From NCBI RefSeq assembly GCF_021390715.1, contig NZ_JAJGWT010000002.1:124001-188000 (forward strand): a DNA stretch of 64,000 nt, given 5' to 3'. Every line of letters starts with the position of its first letter. Position 1 is the stretch's first letter. Source of the DNA: Tenacibaculum piscium (GTDB lineage Bacteria > Bacteroidota > Bacteroidia > Flavobacteriales > Flavobacteriaceae). Positions 1 to 10,216 of the stretch are shown here, one piece after another. The translations under genes and the position numbers were made by a program. The notes beneath the pieces were generated by a model. That model did not search any database, was not told where the DNA came from, and saw only the letters and a list, made by a program, of their open reading frames with translations.

Positions 1-35
1 TTTTTCTGACGCCAAACTTTAAGTGTTAAATTCAT
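1..35 (-). CDS. sdhB: Succinate dehydrogenase iron-sulfur subunit, 5' end only
   Basis: Only the first 11 codons are inside the window; read leftward from an ATG at 33-35 they give MNLTLKVWRQK, the usual opening of the Bacteroidota SdhB/FrdB Fe-S subunit. It starts 9 bp after the sdhA stop on the same strand, completing the order sdhC-sdhA-sdhB. The full protein would carry the 2Fe-2S, 4Fe-4S and 3Fe-4S clusters that pass electrons from the flavin of SdhA to the quinone site. The call rests on this short N-terminus plus operon position; the rest lies outside the window. Confidence 0.8.
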   Translation of the reverse strand, partial: MNLTLKVWRQK

Positions 36-44
36 AATATCTTC

Positions 45-2057
45 TTATTTGTATGAACGTTGTTTTAATTCAATATCGTTAAACTCTAATTCTTCTTTGT
101 GTAAAACTGCGTCTGCAGGTTCTCCTTTGTATTCCCAAGCAGCAACATAGGCGTACTCTTTATCATTACGTTTTGCTTCTCCTTTTTGAGGACCATCAAT
201 TTCTGCTGATTCTTCTCTAAAGTGACCTCCACATGATTCTTTTCTATCTAAAGCATCTTTGGCAAATAATTCCCCTAATTCAAGGAAATCAGCCACACGA
301 CCAGCTTTCTCTAATTCAGGATTCATTTCGTTTGCATCACCAGGAACTGTTACGTTTTTCCAGAAATCTTCACGCAATGCTTTAATTTCAACCATTGCTG
401 ATTTTAAATCTTTTTCATTACGAGCCATTCCACATTTTTCCCACATTATTTTTCCTAACTTCTTGTGGTAATAATCTACAGAATGTGTTCCTTTATTGTT
501 GATAAAAAAGTTTACACGCTCGGTAACTTCTTTTTCAGCAGCTACAAATTCTGGTGTTTCTGTTGAAATTTTTCCTGTACGAATATCTTTAGATAAATAA
601 TCTCCAATAGTATACGGTAATACGAAATAACCATCTGCTAAACCTTGCATTAATGCAGAAGCTCCTAAACGGTTTGCTCCGTGATCAGAGAAATTTGCTT
701 CTCCAATACAGTACAATCCATCAACGGTAGTCATTAAGTTATAATCAACCCAAACACCACCCATTGTATAGTGTGTTGCAGGATAAATCATCATTGGTGT
801 TTTGTATGGATTTTCATCTACAATTTTCTCATACATTTGGAATAAGTTCCCATATTTCGCTTCTATTACAGCCTGTCCTAATTCATAGACTTTAGCTTCA
901 GAAGGATTTGTAATATGATGTAATTTTGCTTGTTCTTTACCGTAACGAGCAATTGCCGATTTAAAATCTAAATACACTGCTTCACCAGTTGCATTTACTC
1001 CGTAACCAGCATCACAACGCTCTTTTGCTGCTCTTGAAGCAACATCACGAGGTACTAAGTTACCAAAGGCAGGATATCTTCTTTCTAAATAATAATCTCT
1101 TTCTTCTTCTGATAATTGAGTTGGTTTTTTACGACCTTCACGAATTGCCAGTACATCTTCCATGTTTTTAGGAACCCAAATACGACCGTCATTACGTAAT
1201 GATTCTGACATCAACGTTAATTTCGATTGATAATCACCTGAACGAGGAATACACGTTGGGTGAATTTGCGTATAACAAGGATTTGCAAAAAATGCACCTT
1301 TTTTATGGATTTTCCAAGCTGCCGTTGCATTTGAACCCATCGCATTTGTTGATAAGAAATATACATTTCCGTATCCACCAGTAGCAACAACTACCGCGTG
1401 TGCTGAATGACGTTCAATTTCACCTGTAATTAAATTACGAGCGATAATTCCACGCGCTTTTCCATCAACTTTAACAACGTCTAACATTTCATGACGATTG
1501 AACATTTCAATCTTTCCACGAGCAATTTGACGGTTCATAGCCGAATATGCACCTAATAATAATTGTTGTCCTGTTTGTCCTTTAGCATAAAAAGTTCTAG
1601 AAACTAAAACTCCACCAAACGAACGGTTGTCTAACAAACCACCATAATCACGAGCAAAAGGAACTCCTTGTGCCACACACTGGTCAATAATATTTGCAGA
1701 AACTTCAGCCAAACGATATACGTTTGCTTCACGTGAACGGTAATCTCCCCCTTTTACGGTATCATAAAATAAACGGTAAAAAGAATCACCATCACCTTGA
1801 TAATTTTTTGCGGCATTAATTCCACCTTGTGCTGCAATTGAATGCGCTCTACGTGGAGAATCTTGATACGCAAATGCTTTTACGTTATAACCTAATTCAG
1901 CTAAGGTAGCTGAAGCAGATCCACCAGCTAATCCTGTACCAACAACAATAATATCAATATTACGTTTGTTTGCAGGATTTACTAAATCAATCTTATTTTT
2001 ATAATCTGTCCATTTATCTTTAATTGGACCCTTTGGAATTTTTGAATCTAAAGCCAT
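45..2057 (-). CDS. sdhA: Succinate dehydrogenase / fumarate reductase flavoprotein subunit
   Basis: 670-residue flavoprotein that oxidises succinate to fumarate in the TCA cycle at the inner face of the cytoplasmic membrane. The N-terminal dinucleotide-binding motif ([11 protein letters not shown], about residue 38) is followed by the FAD-linking segment [12 protein letters not shown] (about residue 72), whose His normally carries covalent FAD. Further on is the substrate-site region around [10 protein letters not shown], and near residue 470 the typical [14 protein letters not shown]. Length and motifs fit the Bacteroidota SdhA/FrdA type that works with a one-piece cytochrome b. It lies 12 bp after sdhC and 9 bp before sdhB, so a single operon is likely. 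The family can run in either direction, so the physiological direction cannot be read from sequence. Confidence 0.97.
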   Translation of the reverse strand: MALDSKIPKGPIKDKWTDYKNKIDLVNPANKRNIDIIVVGTGLAGGSASATLAELGYNVKAFAYQDSPRRAHSIAAQGGINAAKNYQGDGDSFYRLFYDTVKGGDYRSREANVYRLAEVSANIIDQCVAQGVPFARDYGGLLDNRSFGGVLVSRTFYAKGQTGQQLLLGAYSAMNRQIARGKIEMFNRHEMLDVVKVDGKARGIIARNLITGEIERHSAHAVVVATGGYGNVYFLSTNAMGSNATAAWKIHKKGAFFANPCYTQIHPTCIPRSGDYQSKLTLMSESLRNDGRIWVPKNMEDVLAIREGRKKPTQLSEEERDYYLERRYPAFGNLVPRDVASRAAKERCDAGYGVNATGEAVYLDFKSAIARYGKEQAKLHHITNPSEAKVYELGQAVIEAKYGNLFQMYEKIVDENPYKTPMMIYPATHYTMGGVWVDYNLMTTVDGLYCIGEANFSDHGANRLGASALMQGLADGYFVLPYTIGDYLSKDIRTGKISTETPEFVAAEKEVTERVNFFINNKGTHSVDYYHKKLGKIMWEKCGMARNEKDLKSAMVEIKALREDFWKNVTVPGDANEMNPELEKAGRVADFLELGELFAKDALDRKESCGGHFREESAEIDGPQKGEAKRNDKEYAYVAAWEYKGEPADAVLHKEELEFNDIELKQRSYK

Positions 2058-2069
2058 ACTAGTTTCGTA

Positions 2070-2732
2070 TTAATGATTGAAATGATGAAATAATGCAATA
2101 ATGATAAATCCTACAGGAATACCAATTGCATACACTTTACAAAATGTTTTCAATCCTTTAGTGTATTTGTTATTAGCTCCAACCGATTGGAATGCTGAAG
2201 TAAAACCATGTAATAAGTGTAACGCTAAGAAAACAAAAGCTACGATATATGCCACAACTCTAAGTGGATTTACGAATTTTTCTTGCAATTCATGAAAATA
2301 GCGGGTTGGATCTTCTGGCAACATAGCAATATACTTATGATTGATTTCTGGAAACCAAAAATCAATAAAGTGTAATACTACGAATGCTAAAATTGCCGCA
2401 CCAGACCAAATCATATTTCTACTCATCCAAGTAGAATTTGCTGCTCCGTTATCTTTCGCATAACTTACATTAGTTGCACTGTTGTTTTTTACTTCTAAGA
2501 CGAATCCCATTACAAAATGAAAAACGACACCAAAAATTAAGACAGGTTGCATCACGTATTGAATTAACGGGTTAGTTCCCATAAAATGAGATAACTTGTT
2601 AAAGGTTGCTCCCTTGTCAGGAAAAATTGAGGTGATGTTTATTACAAAGTGTTGCAATAAGAAGAACATCAAGAAGAAAGCCGAAAGTGCCATGGCAAAT
2701 TTTCTTCCAATAGAAGATTTTAATAATCCCAT
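2070..2732 (-). CDS. sdhC: Succinate dehydrogenase cytochrome b558 subunit
   Basis: 220-residue integral membrane protein with about five hydrophobic segments (near residues 10-30, 60-80, 105-125, 155-175, 195-215) and His residues in several helices (for example FLLQHFVIN, VFHFVMG, VLHFIDF, ALHLLHG), as expected for a dihaem cytochrome b that anchors SdhAB and reduces menaquinone. This single-subunit anchor, instead of separate SdhC and SdhD, is typical of Bacteroidota. It is the first gene of the sdhCAB operon and has a Bacteroidota-type promoter just upstream (2765-2795). The family assignment is firm; haem ligands were not mapped individually. Confidence 0.93.
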   Translation of the reverse strand: MGLLKSSIGRKFAMALSAFFLMFFLLQHFVINITSIFPDKGATFNKLSHFMGTNPLIQYVMQPVLIFGVVFHFVMGFVLEVKNNSATNVSYAKDNGAANSTWMSRNMIWSGAAILAFVVLHFIDFWFPEINHKYIAMLPEDPTRYFHELQEKFVNPLRVVAYIVAFVFLALHLLHGFTSAFQSVGANNKYTKGLKTFCKVYAIGIPVGFIIIALFHHFNH

Positions 2733-3296
2733 TATTTTGTTTGTTTATTTAAATAATATTCTAACAAATTTAAGGGGTATTCACATCTTTTACAAGCTTT
2801 AACAATTCTTTTATTTAACATTTAGAATTGGTTTAAATAACGCTTACTTTTTTATAATTTTAGATGATATTTCACCTATTATTTACACGATAAAACATCA
2901 AAAAAACAAGCGAAAATCAACTAAAAACAAATTGAAAAATACGTAAAAAAGAACTAAAAATAAAGTAATTAGCAATTATTTATCCGCCGTAACATCTATT
3001 AATAAATAGCTATTTAGACTGTTCTTTATAAACTATATTTTGATGTTGTTTTTGTAACTGAAATTTAAAATAAAATCGCCAAAATTTTAACAAATTACTG
3101 TTTTAAACCAAAAATAAGTAATCAAGAATTTAAATTACGTAAAAAAAACGACTTTTGAAAAACGAATAAAAACACTCAAAAAAGACTTAAAAAATGTTTT
3201 TTTTGGTGTAAATACGTCATAAAATATTTTTTTGAAAACTCTTAAATTTTCTTTAAATTTTATCTGAAAAACTTTTTAAAAAATAATCAAAATAAA
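2733..3296. other. Gene-free AT-rich gap between sdhC and nrdA
   Basis: Over 560 bp of A/T-rich DNA with no coding sequence of convincing length. It holds the sdhC promoter at its left end and the nrdA terminator at its right end. Since both neighbours are transcribed leftward, the gap acts as terminator plus promoter spacer. No structured RNA or repeat was recognised in the middle part. Confidence 0.5.
2765..2795 (-). promoter_or_regulatory. Probable promoter of sdhCAB
   Basis: On the minus strand there is TTG (2793-2795), 20 bp, then TAAATTTG (2765-2772), matching the Bacteroidota primary sigma factor pattern TTG-N17-23-TAnnTTTG. The start of sdhC is about 33 bp further on. No Shine-Dalgarno is visible, as is normal in this phylum. 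Confidence 0.6.
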
Positions 3297-3322
3297 AAAG
3301 AGAAGCCTTTCGACTTCTCTTT
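3297..3322 (-). terminator. Rho-independent terminator of nrdA
   Basis: Nine-base arms AAAGAGAAG (3297-3305) and CTTCTCTTT (3314-3322) enclose an 8-nt loop. On the minus strand the stem is followed by a T-rich run, placed about 33 bp after the nrdA stop codon. Confidence 0.8.
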
Positions 3323-3355
3323 AATTATAATTTTTATTTTTAATTTCTCTTAATT

Positions 3356-5755
3356 CTAAGAACCACACATTAGGCAATCATCTTCTTCTACCGTATTTTT
3401 TGAGGCGTCTACCATTGCTTTAAATTCCTGAGGACTCATTGCTTTATCTTCGGTGATAACATCTACAGTTTTATCAATATTTAAGGTAAATTGCTTTGCA
3501 TTTACTGCCGATTTAGTACGTAAATAATACATTCCTGTTTTTAATCCAGCTCTCCAACCGTAGAAATGCATAGAAGTTAACTTGGCATAATCAGGATCTT
3601 TCATAAATAAATTTAACGATTGAGATTGATCGATAAAATAGCCTCTATCACGTGCCATATCAATGATATCTTTCATACTCATTTCCCAAACCGTTCGATA
3701 TAAATCTTTTAAATCTTGTGGAATAGTCGCAATATGTTGGATAGATCCGTTTGCACGCATAATATCTTCTTTCATTGAATTATCCCATAAATTTAGAGCT
3801 ACTAAATCTTCTAATAAATGTTTGTTTACCACAATAAATTCACCAGATAATACTCTACGCGTATAAATATTAGACGTATATGGTTCAAAAGCTTCGTTAT
3901 TTCCTAAAATCTGAGAAGTAGATGCTGTTGGCATTGGTGCTACTAATAACGAATTACGAACACCATGTTTCATTACATCTTTACGCAAATTACTCCAATT
4001 CCAACGTCCACTTAAGTCTTCTTCTTTAATTCCCCACATATTGTGCTGAAATTCTCCTCTAGACATTGGTGACCCTTTAAAGGTTGAATATGGTTCTTTA
4101 GCTTTTGCAATTTCCATTGATGAAGTTACCGCTGCAAAATACAAGGTTTCAAAAATTTCTTGATTTAACTTTTTAGCTTCATCCGAAGTAAAAGGCATGC
4201 GTAACATAATAAACGCATCGGCAAGTCCTTGAATCCCTAAACCTACTGGACGGTGTCTCGTATTTGAGTTTTCGGCTTCAACAACAGGATAATAATTTTG
4301 ATCAATTACTGTATCGAGGTTTCTGATAACCTTTTTGGTTACTTTATATAATTTCTTATGATCGAAAAACGTAACACCATTTTTATCTTCTCCAACAAAC
4401 ATTGGTATTGCGATAGATGCTAAATTACATACCGCTACTTCATCTTTAGCAGTATATTCCATAATTTCGGTACATAAATTTGAAGAACGGATAGTTCCTA
4501 AATTCTTTTGATTCGATTTACGGTTTGCAGCATCTTTGTATAACATGTACGGCGTACCTGTTTCAATTTGCGATTCTAATATTTTCTCCCATAATTCACG
4601 TGCTTTGATGGTTTTTCTACCTTTCCCAGCCGCTTCATATCCTGTATATAAACGCTCAAACTCTTCCCCATAAGTATCAAATAAATTAGGGCATTCTTGC
4701 GGACACATTAATGTCCAATCAGCATCTTGCTGTACACGTTCCATAAATAAATCAGAAATCCACATGGCATAAAATAAATCACGTGCTCTCATTTCTTCTT
4801 TCCCGTGATTTTTCTTTAAATCTAGAAATTCAAAAATATCGGCATGCCAAGGCTCTAAATACATCGCGAAAGAACCTTTACGCTTTCCGCCTCCTTGATC
4901 TACATAACGAGCGGTATCATTAAACACCTTTAACATCGGAACAATTCCGTTTGAAGTTCCGTTTGTTCCTGCAATATAACTTCCCGTAGCACGGATATTG
5001 TGTAACGATAAACCAATCCCTCCTGCCGATTGTGATATTTTTGCAGTTTGTTTTAACGTATCATAAATTCCTTCGATACTATCATCTTGCATCTGCAATA
5101 AAAAACAAGACGACATTTGTGGTTTTGGCGTACCTGCATTAAATAACGTTGGTGTTGCATGGGTAAAATATTTTTTACTCATCAACTCGTAGGTTGCGAT
5201 TGCTTCGTTAATATCTTCTTTATGAATACCGATTGAAACACGCATCAACATATGTTGCGGACGCTCTACAATAATGCCATTTAATTTTAATAAATACGAG
5301 CGTTCAAGTGTTTTAAATCCGAAGTAATCATAATTAAAATCACGTCTATAAACAATCGCAGTATCTAATTTATCAGCATTTTTCATGATGATTTCATAAA
5401 CATCATCCGCTAATAAAGGTGATTTTTTTTGAGTACGAGGATTCTCATATTCATATAAATCAATCATCGTTTCAGAGAACGATGGTTTGGTGTTTTTATG
5501 TAAGTTTGATACGGCAATTCTTGCTGCTAATTTAGCATAATCAGGATGTGCAGTGGTCATTGTTGCAGCAACCTCAGCGGCTAAATTATCTAATTCTATA
5601 GTGGTTACGCCATCATATAAACCTTCAATAACACGCATCGCTACTTTTACAGGATCTACGATAGGGTTTAATTCATAACACATTCTTTTAACCCTTGCTG
5701 TAATTTTATCGAACATTACAAGCTCCTTTTTCCCATCTCTCTTGGCTACATACAT
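3356..5755 (-). CDS. nrdA: Ribonucleoside-diphosphate reductase, alpha subunit (class Ia)
   Basis: 799-residue large subunit that reduces ribonucleoside diphosphates to deoxyribonucleotides. An N-terminal ATP-cone ([18 protein letters not shown], residues 1-90) provides the overall dATP/ATP switch. The body contains the class I signatures [15 protein letters not shown] and NLCTEI, and the C-terminal tail ends in CLMCGS, the mobile CxxC pair that relays electrons from thioredoxin. A thioredoxin gene lies nearby at 7244. It is downstream of nrdB on the same strand with a 192-bp gap that contains a long inverted repeat, so it may be co-transcribed or have its own control. Length is usual for Bacteroidota NrdA. 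Confidence 0.97.
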   Translation of the reverse strand: MYVAKRDGKKELVMFDKITARVKRMCYELNPIVDPVKVAMRVIEGLYDGVTTIELDNLAAEVAATMTTAHPDYAKLAARIAVSNLHKNTKPSFSETMIDLYEYENPRTQKKSPLLADDVYEIIMKNADKLDTAIVYRRDFNYDYFGFKTLERSYLLKLNGIIVERPQHMLMRVSIGIHKEDINEAIATYELMSKKYFTHATPTLFNAGTPKPQMSSCFLLQMQDDSIEGIYDTLKQTAKISQSAGGIGLSLHNIRATGSYIAGTNGTSNGIVPMLKVFNDTARYVDQGGGKRKGSFAMYLEPWHADIFEFLDLKKNHGKEEMRARDLFYAMWISDLFMERVQQDADWTLMCPQECPNLFDTYGEEFERLYTGYEAAGKGRKTIKARELWEKILESQIETGTPYMLYKDAANRKSNQKNLGTIRSSNLCTEIMEYTAKDEVAVCNLASIAIPMFVGEDKNGVTFFDHKKLYKVTKKVIRNLDTVIDQNYYPVVEAENSNTRHRPVGLGIQGLADAFIMLRMPFTSDEAKKLNQEIFETLYFAAVTSSMEIAKAKEPYSTFKGSPMSRGEFQHNMWGIKEEDLSGRWNWSNLRKDVMKHGVRNSLLVAPMPTASTSQILGNNEAFEPYTSNIYTRRVLSGEFIVVNKHLLEDLVALNLWDNSMKEDIMRANGSIQHIATIPQDLKDLYRTVWEMSMKDIIDMARDRGYFIDQSQSLNLFMKDPDYAKLTSMHFYGWRAGLKTGMYYLRTKSAVNAKQFTLNIDKTVDVITEDKAMSPQEFKAMVDASKNTVEEDDCLMCGS

Positions 5756-5785
5756 ATTTTTTTTATAGTTTTAATTTGATTGATA

Positions 5786-5861
5786 ACGCTACGATAACAC
5801 TATATAAATCATGCACATATATAATAATATTGTGATCTAATATATAGCGCTATCGTAACGT
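5786..5861. promoter_or_regulatory. Long inverted repeat between nrdB and nrdA, possible NrdR-type operator
   Basis: Arms at 5786-5806 (beginning ACGCTACGATAACACTATA) and 5841-5861 match as inverted repeats at 18 of 21 positions, around a 34-bp spacer that holds a second near-palindrome (CACATATA...ATATTGTG, 5814-5833). The inner parts of the arms, ACACTATATA and its partner, resemble half-sites of the NrdR box (consensus near ACACwATATATwGTGT), which is known to repress nrd genes. Assignment to NrdR is inference; the inverted repeat itself is directly visible. Confidence 0.45.
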
Positions 5862-5947
5862 ATATCGTTTAATAAAATTTGTTTCTTTTTAAAGAAACTT
5901 GTGGTAAAAAATTACTACTTGTAGGGGATTAGCAGTAGTATTGTTCT

Positions 5948-6919
5948 CTAAAAATCAGCATCAAAACTGATATCTCCTGTACCTCCAGAAGAAACACCTG
6001 CTTTTTGGTATTCTGATACTCTTTTTTCAAAGAAATTTGTTTTTCCTTCTAAAGAAATCATTTCCATAAAATCAAATGGATTGGTTGCATTATATTCTTT
6101 ATCGCAACCAAATTCTAACAATAATCTGTCGGTTACGTATTCTAAATACTGCGTCATTAATTTGGCATTCATTCCAATTAAACTTACAGGTAATGATTCT
6201 GTAATAAACTCTCTTTCAATAGTTAAGGCATCTAAAATAATTTCACGAATACGTTCTTTAGATACTTTATTAACAATGTGATGATTGTGCAAATGAACTG
6301 CAAAATCACAATGCATTCCTTCATCTCTGGAAATTAATTCATTAGAGAAAGCTAATCCTGGTAATAATCCTCGTTTTTTCAACCAAAAAATTGAACAAAA
6401 CGATCCTGAAAAGAAAATACCTTCTACGGCTGCAAAAGCAATTAAACGTTCTGCAAACGAATCTGATTCGATCCATTTTAAAGCCCAATCTGCTTTCTTT
6501 TTTATGGCTGGAAAAACTTCAATTGCTTTAAATAATTGATCTTTTTCTGCTTCATTTTTCACATAACTATCAATTAATAATGAATAGGTTTCAGAGTGTA
6601 CATTTTCCATCATTATTTGAAAACCGTAAAAGAATTTTGCTTCTGAATATTGTACTTCATTCACAAAATTTTCTGCTAAATTTTCATTTACAATTCCATC
6701 AGAAGCGGCAAAAAAAGCTAAAACGTGTTTAATAAAATAACGTTCGTCTTCCGATAATTTAGTTTCCCAATCGATAACATCTACGGATAAATCAATTTCT
6801 TCGGCAGTCCAAAAACAAGCTTGTTGTTTTTTATACCAGTCCCATAAATCATCATGTTGAATTGGAAAAATTACAAATCTATCTTTATTTTCTTGTAAAA
6901 TTGGTTCGATGCTTGTCAT
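5948..6919 (-). CDS. nrdB: Ribonucleoside-diphosphate reductase, beta subunit (class Ia)
   Basis: 323-residue R2 protein that houses the di-iron tyrosyl radical used by NrdA. Metal-ligand helices are recognisable: the acidic residue region AAEEIDLS-like at residue 40, [13 protein letters not shown] around residue 75-87, [12 protein letters not shown] with ligand E and H and the radical Tyr region around residue 105-115, and [16 protein letters not shown] near residue 198-213 with the second Glu and His ligands. The C-terminus DISFDADF is the acidic tail that docks into NrdA. It is the first gene of the nrdB-nrdA pair; upstream, the segment ATCACAATTAGCACATATATA shares words with the spacer of the inverted repeat ahead of nrdA, suggesting common regulation. 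Confidence 0.96.
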   Translation of the reverse strand: MTSIEPILQENKDRFVIFPIQHDDLWDWYKKQQACFWTAEEIDLSVDVIDWETKLSEDERYFIKHVLAFFAASDGIVNENLAENFVNEVQYSEAKFFYGFQIMMENVHSETYSLLIDSYVKNEAEKDQLFKAIEVFPAIKKKADWALKWIESDSFAERLIAFAAVEGIFFSGSFCSIFWLKKRGLLPGLAFSNELISRDEGMHCDFAVHLHNHHIVNKVSKERIREIILDALTIEREFITESLPVSLIGMNAKLMTQYLEYVTDRLLLEFGCDKEYNATNPFDFMEMISLEGKTNFFEKRVSEYQKAGVSSGGTGDISFDADF

Positions 6920-7145
6920 TATATATGTGCTAATTGTGATAATTTGATTCGTTACTATATTCTCTAAAAAATCTTTAAATATTCTTTATAAAGAACTTTA
7001 CAAAGGTCTTAAAAATTGCTAAAATCCGAAAGCTTTACTTATTCACAAATCCCTTGAAGTTTTCAACAAATTGAAAAAAAAGTAAAAAACAGGAGGTTTT
7101 CTACAAAAGAATAACATCCTTAAAAACAATCATTTAAAAACAAAA
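6920..7145. other. Gap upstream of nrdB
   Basis: Part of a 324-bp gene-free stretch between nrdB and the thioredoxin gene, both leftward. The first 50 bp carry words shared with the nrdA upstream region (GCACATATATA and ATCACAAT). No TAnnTTTG promoter of good quality was found. The remainder is A-rich without an ORF; the right part contains the two hairpins listed separately. Confidence 0.4.
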
Positions 7146-7186
7146 AAATAGCTTGAAGTGTGATACTCACGCAGTTCGCTATTTTA
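7146..7186. repeat. Imperfect palindrome with T-runs on both sides
   Basis: Outer arms AAATAGC and GCTATTT enclose an inner hairpin GTGTGA-TAC-TCACGC (one G-U pair on the plus-strand RNA). T-rich runs follow on both strands, so it could end transcription in either direction, but a separate better terminator for the thioredoxin gene lies 15 bp to the right. Function unknown. Confidence 0.4.
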
Positions 7187-7200
7187 CTTTTTTAAGCCAA

Positions 7201-7228
7201 AAAAAGTGATGTTAAAACATCACTTTTT
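7201..7228 (-). terminator. Terminator of the thioredoxin gene
   Basis: Perfect 13-base arms AAAAAGTGATGTT and AACATCACTTTTT around a 2-nt centre, 16 bp beyond the stop of the leftward thioredoxin gene, with T-runs on both strands so it may work in both directions. Confidence 0.75.
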
Positions 7229-7243
7229 AACTTAAAATAAACT

Positions 7244-7603
7244 TTATTTTTCAACTTTTAAAACATCTCTTATAATTTGTACTAACTGGGTCTTTGGCAA
7301 TGCTCCGTTCGCCATTTGAGGCGCTTCACCAACAGGGCAAAACAACATTGAAGGAATACTTCGAATATCGAAAGCTGCAGCTAATTCTTGCTCAGCTTCC
7401 GTATCAATTTTATAGATATTAATTTTTCCTGCATACTCATTACTTAATTCTTCTAAAACGGGTGCTAATGCTTTACAAGGACCACACCAATCAGCATAAA
7501 AATCAATTAATGCAGGTTTATCGCCTTCAAATTTCCATTCTTTATTCTCTTCAAAATTAAATACTTTTTTTAAAAAAGTTTCTTTTGTTAAATTTTCTGT
7601 CAT
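7244..7603 (-). CDS. trxA: Thioredoxin family protein
   Basis: 119-residue thioredoxin-fold protein without a signal peptide, hence cytoplasmic. The active site is DWCGPCK with cysteines at residues 40 and 43, and the cis-proline loop is RSIPSML near residue 88. These are canonical thioredoxin features, so it should act as a general disulfide reductase, and a role as electron donor to the ribonucleotide reductase encoded next door is plausible (inference from position). The N-terminus is about 10 residues longer than E. coli thioredoxin. It is a single gene with its own terminator; no strong promoter match was found upstream. Confidence 0.9.
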   Translation of the reverse strand: MTENLTKETFLKKVFNFEENKEWKFEGDKPALIDFYADWCGPCKALAPVLEELSNEYAGKINIYKIDTEAEQELAAAFDIRSIPSMLFCPVGEAPQMANGALPKTQLVQIIRDVLKVEK

Positions 7604-7780
7604 GCTATATCGTACTAATTTTTTATTCTTTTTTTACTGATTTTTCACTCATTTTTAATGTTGAAAATTTTCAATTATAAAGATAGTCGTTTTTTTTGTT
7701 TAAAATTACAGCTGTATTAACTTAGTATCAGTTTGTGTTAAAGTCATCTTAAAAAATAGGCTACTATTTCTTTTTTCTAC

Positions 7781-7788
7781 TAACTTTG
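7781..7788 (+). promoter_or_regulatory. -7 box for the prolyl oligopeptidase gene
   Basis: TAACTTTG matches the Bacteroidota -7 consensus TAnnTTTG, 24 bp before the start codon at 7812. A clear -33 TTG is not present at the expected distance. Confidence 0.45.
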
Positions 7789-7811
7789 AAACAATTAACC
7801 AACCTTATACT

Positions 7812-9980
7812 ATGAAAAAAATACTTTTTTCTATTTTTTGTATCAGTACTATTTTGATGTCTTGCAAAAAAGAAAAGCATTCTGAAAAAGATATTCAAAA
7901 AAACACTCAAAAAAACACAATGTTAAACTATCCTAAAACCGCTAAAAAACCAATTGTAGATGATTATTTTGGAACAAAAGTAACCGATAATTATCGTTGG
8001 TTAGAAGACGATAAAAGCACCGAAACCGAAAATTGGGTAAAAGCCGAAAATAAGGTTACTTTTACTTATTTAAGTAAAATTCCGTATCGTGAGCAACTAA
8101 AAAATAGGTTATCAGAATTATGGAATTACGAAAAATTAGGAACGCCTTTTAAAGAAGGTGATTATACCTATTTTTATAAAAATGACGGCTTACAAAATCA
8201 AGCTGTTTTATATAGAAAAGATTCCGAAGGAAAAGAAGAAATATTCTTAAATCCAAATACTTTTTCTGAAGATGGAACAACCTCATTAGGTTCGGTAAGT
8301 TTTACCAAAGATGGAAGCATCGTAGCGTATTCAATTTCTGAAGGAGGAAGCGATTGGCGAAAAATTATTGTTTTAAACACCGAAACTAAAGAAGTAATTG
8401 GTGATACTTTAATTGATGTAAAATTCTCTGGAATTGCTTGGAAAGGCAACGAAGGTTTTTATTATTCTAGCTACGATAAACCTGAAGGAAGCGAATTATC
8501 AGCAAAAACAGACCAGCATAAATTATATTATCATACTTTAAATACGCCACAAAAAACCGACAAAGTTATTTTTGGTGCAACATCCGAAGAAAAAAATAGG
8601 TATGTTGGCGGTTCTTTAACTGAGGATAACAAATATTTACTTATTTCTGCGGCAACCTCAACATCAGGAAATAAATTATTTTTAAAAGATTTAACAACTC
8701 CAAATAGTAAGTTAGTTACCATTACCGATACTTACGATAACGATACGTATGTAATTGACAGCCGTGGCGACAAATTATATTTAGTTACCAACTTAAATGC
8801 ACCAAATAAAAAAATAGTAACGGTGGATGCTAAAAATCCGACACCAGAAAATTGGGCAGATTTTATTGCAGAAACTGAAAACGTATTATCCCCATCAACA
8901 GGTGCAGGTTATTTTTTTACAGAATATATGGTTGATGCCGTTTCTAAAGTTTTACAATACGACTTTGATGGAAAATTAATCCGTGAAGTAACACTTCCAG
9001 GTGTTGGTTCTGTTGGTGGTTTTGGCGGAAAAACAAAAGCTAAAGAAATCTATTTTTCATTTACAAACTACAATACACCAAGCTCATCATATAAATTTAA
9101 TCCTGAAGATGGAACGTATGTTTTATCTTGGAAACCTGAAATTTCTTTCAATTCGGATGCTTACGAAAGTAAACAAGTATTTTATACATCAAAAGATGGA
9201 ACAAAAGTTCCGATGATAATTACCTATAAAAAAGGCTTAGAATTAAACGGGAAAAATCCAACTATTTTATACGGTTACGGCGGATTTAATGTCAGTTTAA
9301 CACCTGCTTTTAGCATTGCAAATGCCGTTTGGATGGAACAAGGCGGAGTATATGCAGTTCCTAATTTACGTGGTGGTGGTGAATATGGTAAAAAATGGCA
9401 CGATGCAGGAACGAAATTAAAAAAACAAAATGTGTTTGACGATTTTATCGCTGCAGCAGAATATTTAATCAAAGAAAAATATACTTCTTCGGATTATTTA
9501 GCAATCCGTGGAGGTTCAAACGGTGGATTATTAGTTGGTGCAACAATGACACAGCGCCCCGATTTAATGAAAGTCGCTTTGCCTGCCGTTGGAGTTTTAG
9601 ATATGTTACGTTATCACACGTTTACTGCGGGTGCAGGTTGGGCGTATGATTATGGAACATCAGCCGATAACAAAAAAATGTTCGATTATTTAAACGGATA
9701 TTCTCCTGTACATAATGTTCAAAAAGTGGGGTATCCTGCAACAATGGTAACGACTGGCGATCATGATGATCGTGTCGTTCCTGCCCACAGTTTTAAGTTT
9801 GCGGCTGAACTACAAGACAAGCAACAAGGCGAAAATCCTGTATTAATTCGTATTGAAACAAATGCGGGTCATGGCGCTGGAACTCCCGTTGCCAAAACTA
9901 TCGAACAATATGCCGATATTTTCGGATTTACCTTATATAACATGGGTTTTAAAGAATTGCCAAATCAAGATAAAAAGTAA
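7812..9980 (+). CDS. Prolyl oligopeptidase, lipoprotein-type (S9A)
   Basis: 722-residue serine peptidase that cuts short peptides after proline. The N-terminus has a lipoprotein signal (hydrophobic run then ILMSC, cysteine near residue 18), so it is probably anchored in the periplasm or outer membrane. A seven-blade beta-propeller fills roughly residues 40-430, and an alpha/beta-hydrolase domain follows. The catalytic triad is visible: Ser569 in GGSNGGLL, Asp around 652 in GDHDDRVVP, and His687 in NAGHGAG. Length is usual for the family. It is monocistronic, with a -7 box at 7781 and a terminator at 9999. Bacteroidota commonly export such enzymes for peptide use. Confidence 0.95.
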   Translation: MKKILFSIFCISTILMSCKKEKHSEKDIQKNTQKNTMLNYPKTAKKPIVDDYFGTKVTDNYRWLEDDKSTETENWVKAENKVTFTYLSKIPYREQLKNRLSELWNYEKLGTPFKEGDYTYFYKNDGLQNQAVLYRKDSEGKEEIFLNPNTFSEDGTTSLGSVSFTKDGSIVAYSISEGGSDWRKIIVLNTETKEVIGDTLIDVKFSGIAWKGNEGFYYSSYDKPEGSELSAKTDQHKLYYHTLNTPQKTDKVIFGATSEEKNRYVGGSLTEDNKYLLISAATSTSGNKLFLKDLTTPNSKLVTITDTYDNDTYVIDSRGDKLYLVTNLNAPNKKIVTVDAKNPTPENWADFIAETENVLSPSTGAGYFFTEYMVDAVSKVLQYDFDGKLIREVTLPGVGSVGGFGGKTKAKEIYFSFTNYNTPSSSYKFNPEDGTYVLSWKPEISFNSDAYESKQVFYTSKDGTKVPMIITYKKGLELNGKNPTILYGYGGFNVSLTPAFSIANAVWMEQGGVYAVPNLRGGGEYGKKWHDAGTKLKKQNVFDDFIAAAEYLIKEKYTSSDYLAIRGGSNGGLLVGATMTQRPDLMKVALPAVGVLDMLRYHTFTAGAGWAYDYGTSADNKKMFDYLNGYSPVHNVQKVGYPATMVTTGDHDDRVVPAHSFKFAAELQDKQQGENPVLIRIETNAGHGAGTPVAKTIEQYADIFGFTLYNMGFKELPNQDKK

Positions 9981-9998
9981 AATATCAATAAAATTCAT

Positions 9999-10028
9999 AA
10001 AAAACCGATGCAAAAGTATCGGTTTTTT
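9999..10028 (+). terminator. Terminator of the prolyl oligopeptidase gene
   Basis: Arms AAAAAACCGAT and ATCGGTTTTTT around an 8-nt loop, 18 bp after the stop codon and ending in a T-run. Confidence 0.85.
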
Positions 10029-10043
10029 GTGTTTATAATTTAG

Positions 10044-10140
10044 GCGTTATCACAAGGCTCGCGCTTTGCGCACTCGCTTTTTTTATTTTTTCAAAAGAAA
10101 AATAAAACAGCCCTCAAACAATTGCTACAATCGCTAACGC
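10044..10140. repeat. Dispersed palindromic element with GCGTTA/TAACGC ends
   Basis: A 97-bp element whose ends are GCGTTA and TAACGC. It contains an inner perfect stem TTTTATTTTT / AAAAATAAAA (10081-10090 and 10098-10107). Its right half CTCAAACAATTGCTACAATCG recurs at 13633-13653 with one mismatch. Higher GC and lack of coding distinguish it from the surroundings. Non-autonomous, transposase-mobilised origin is possible, but not shown. Confidence 0.55.
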
Positions 10141-10203
10141 GTGCATTTTAACTTAAAACAAAAAGATAAACACAACAGTAACACTATTTTAAAATAGAAA
10201 TTA

Positions 10204-10211
10204 TATTTTTG
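10204..10211 (+). promoter_or_regulatory. -7 box directly before an ABC ATPase gene
   Basis: TATTTTTG matches TAnnTTTG. It ends only 5 bp before the ATG at 10217, which would make the transcript leaderless or nearly so, unless a downstream start is used. Confidence 0.35.
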
Positions 10212-10216
10212 CAACT

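Noticed and set aside
2733..3296. Small structured RNA in the sdhC-nrdA gap
   Set aside because: No stable GC-containing stem or conserved motif seen; only A/T-rich sequence with a promoter and a terminator at the ends.
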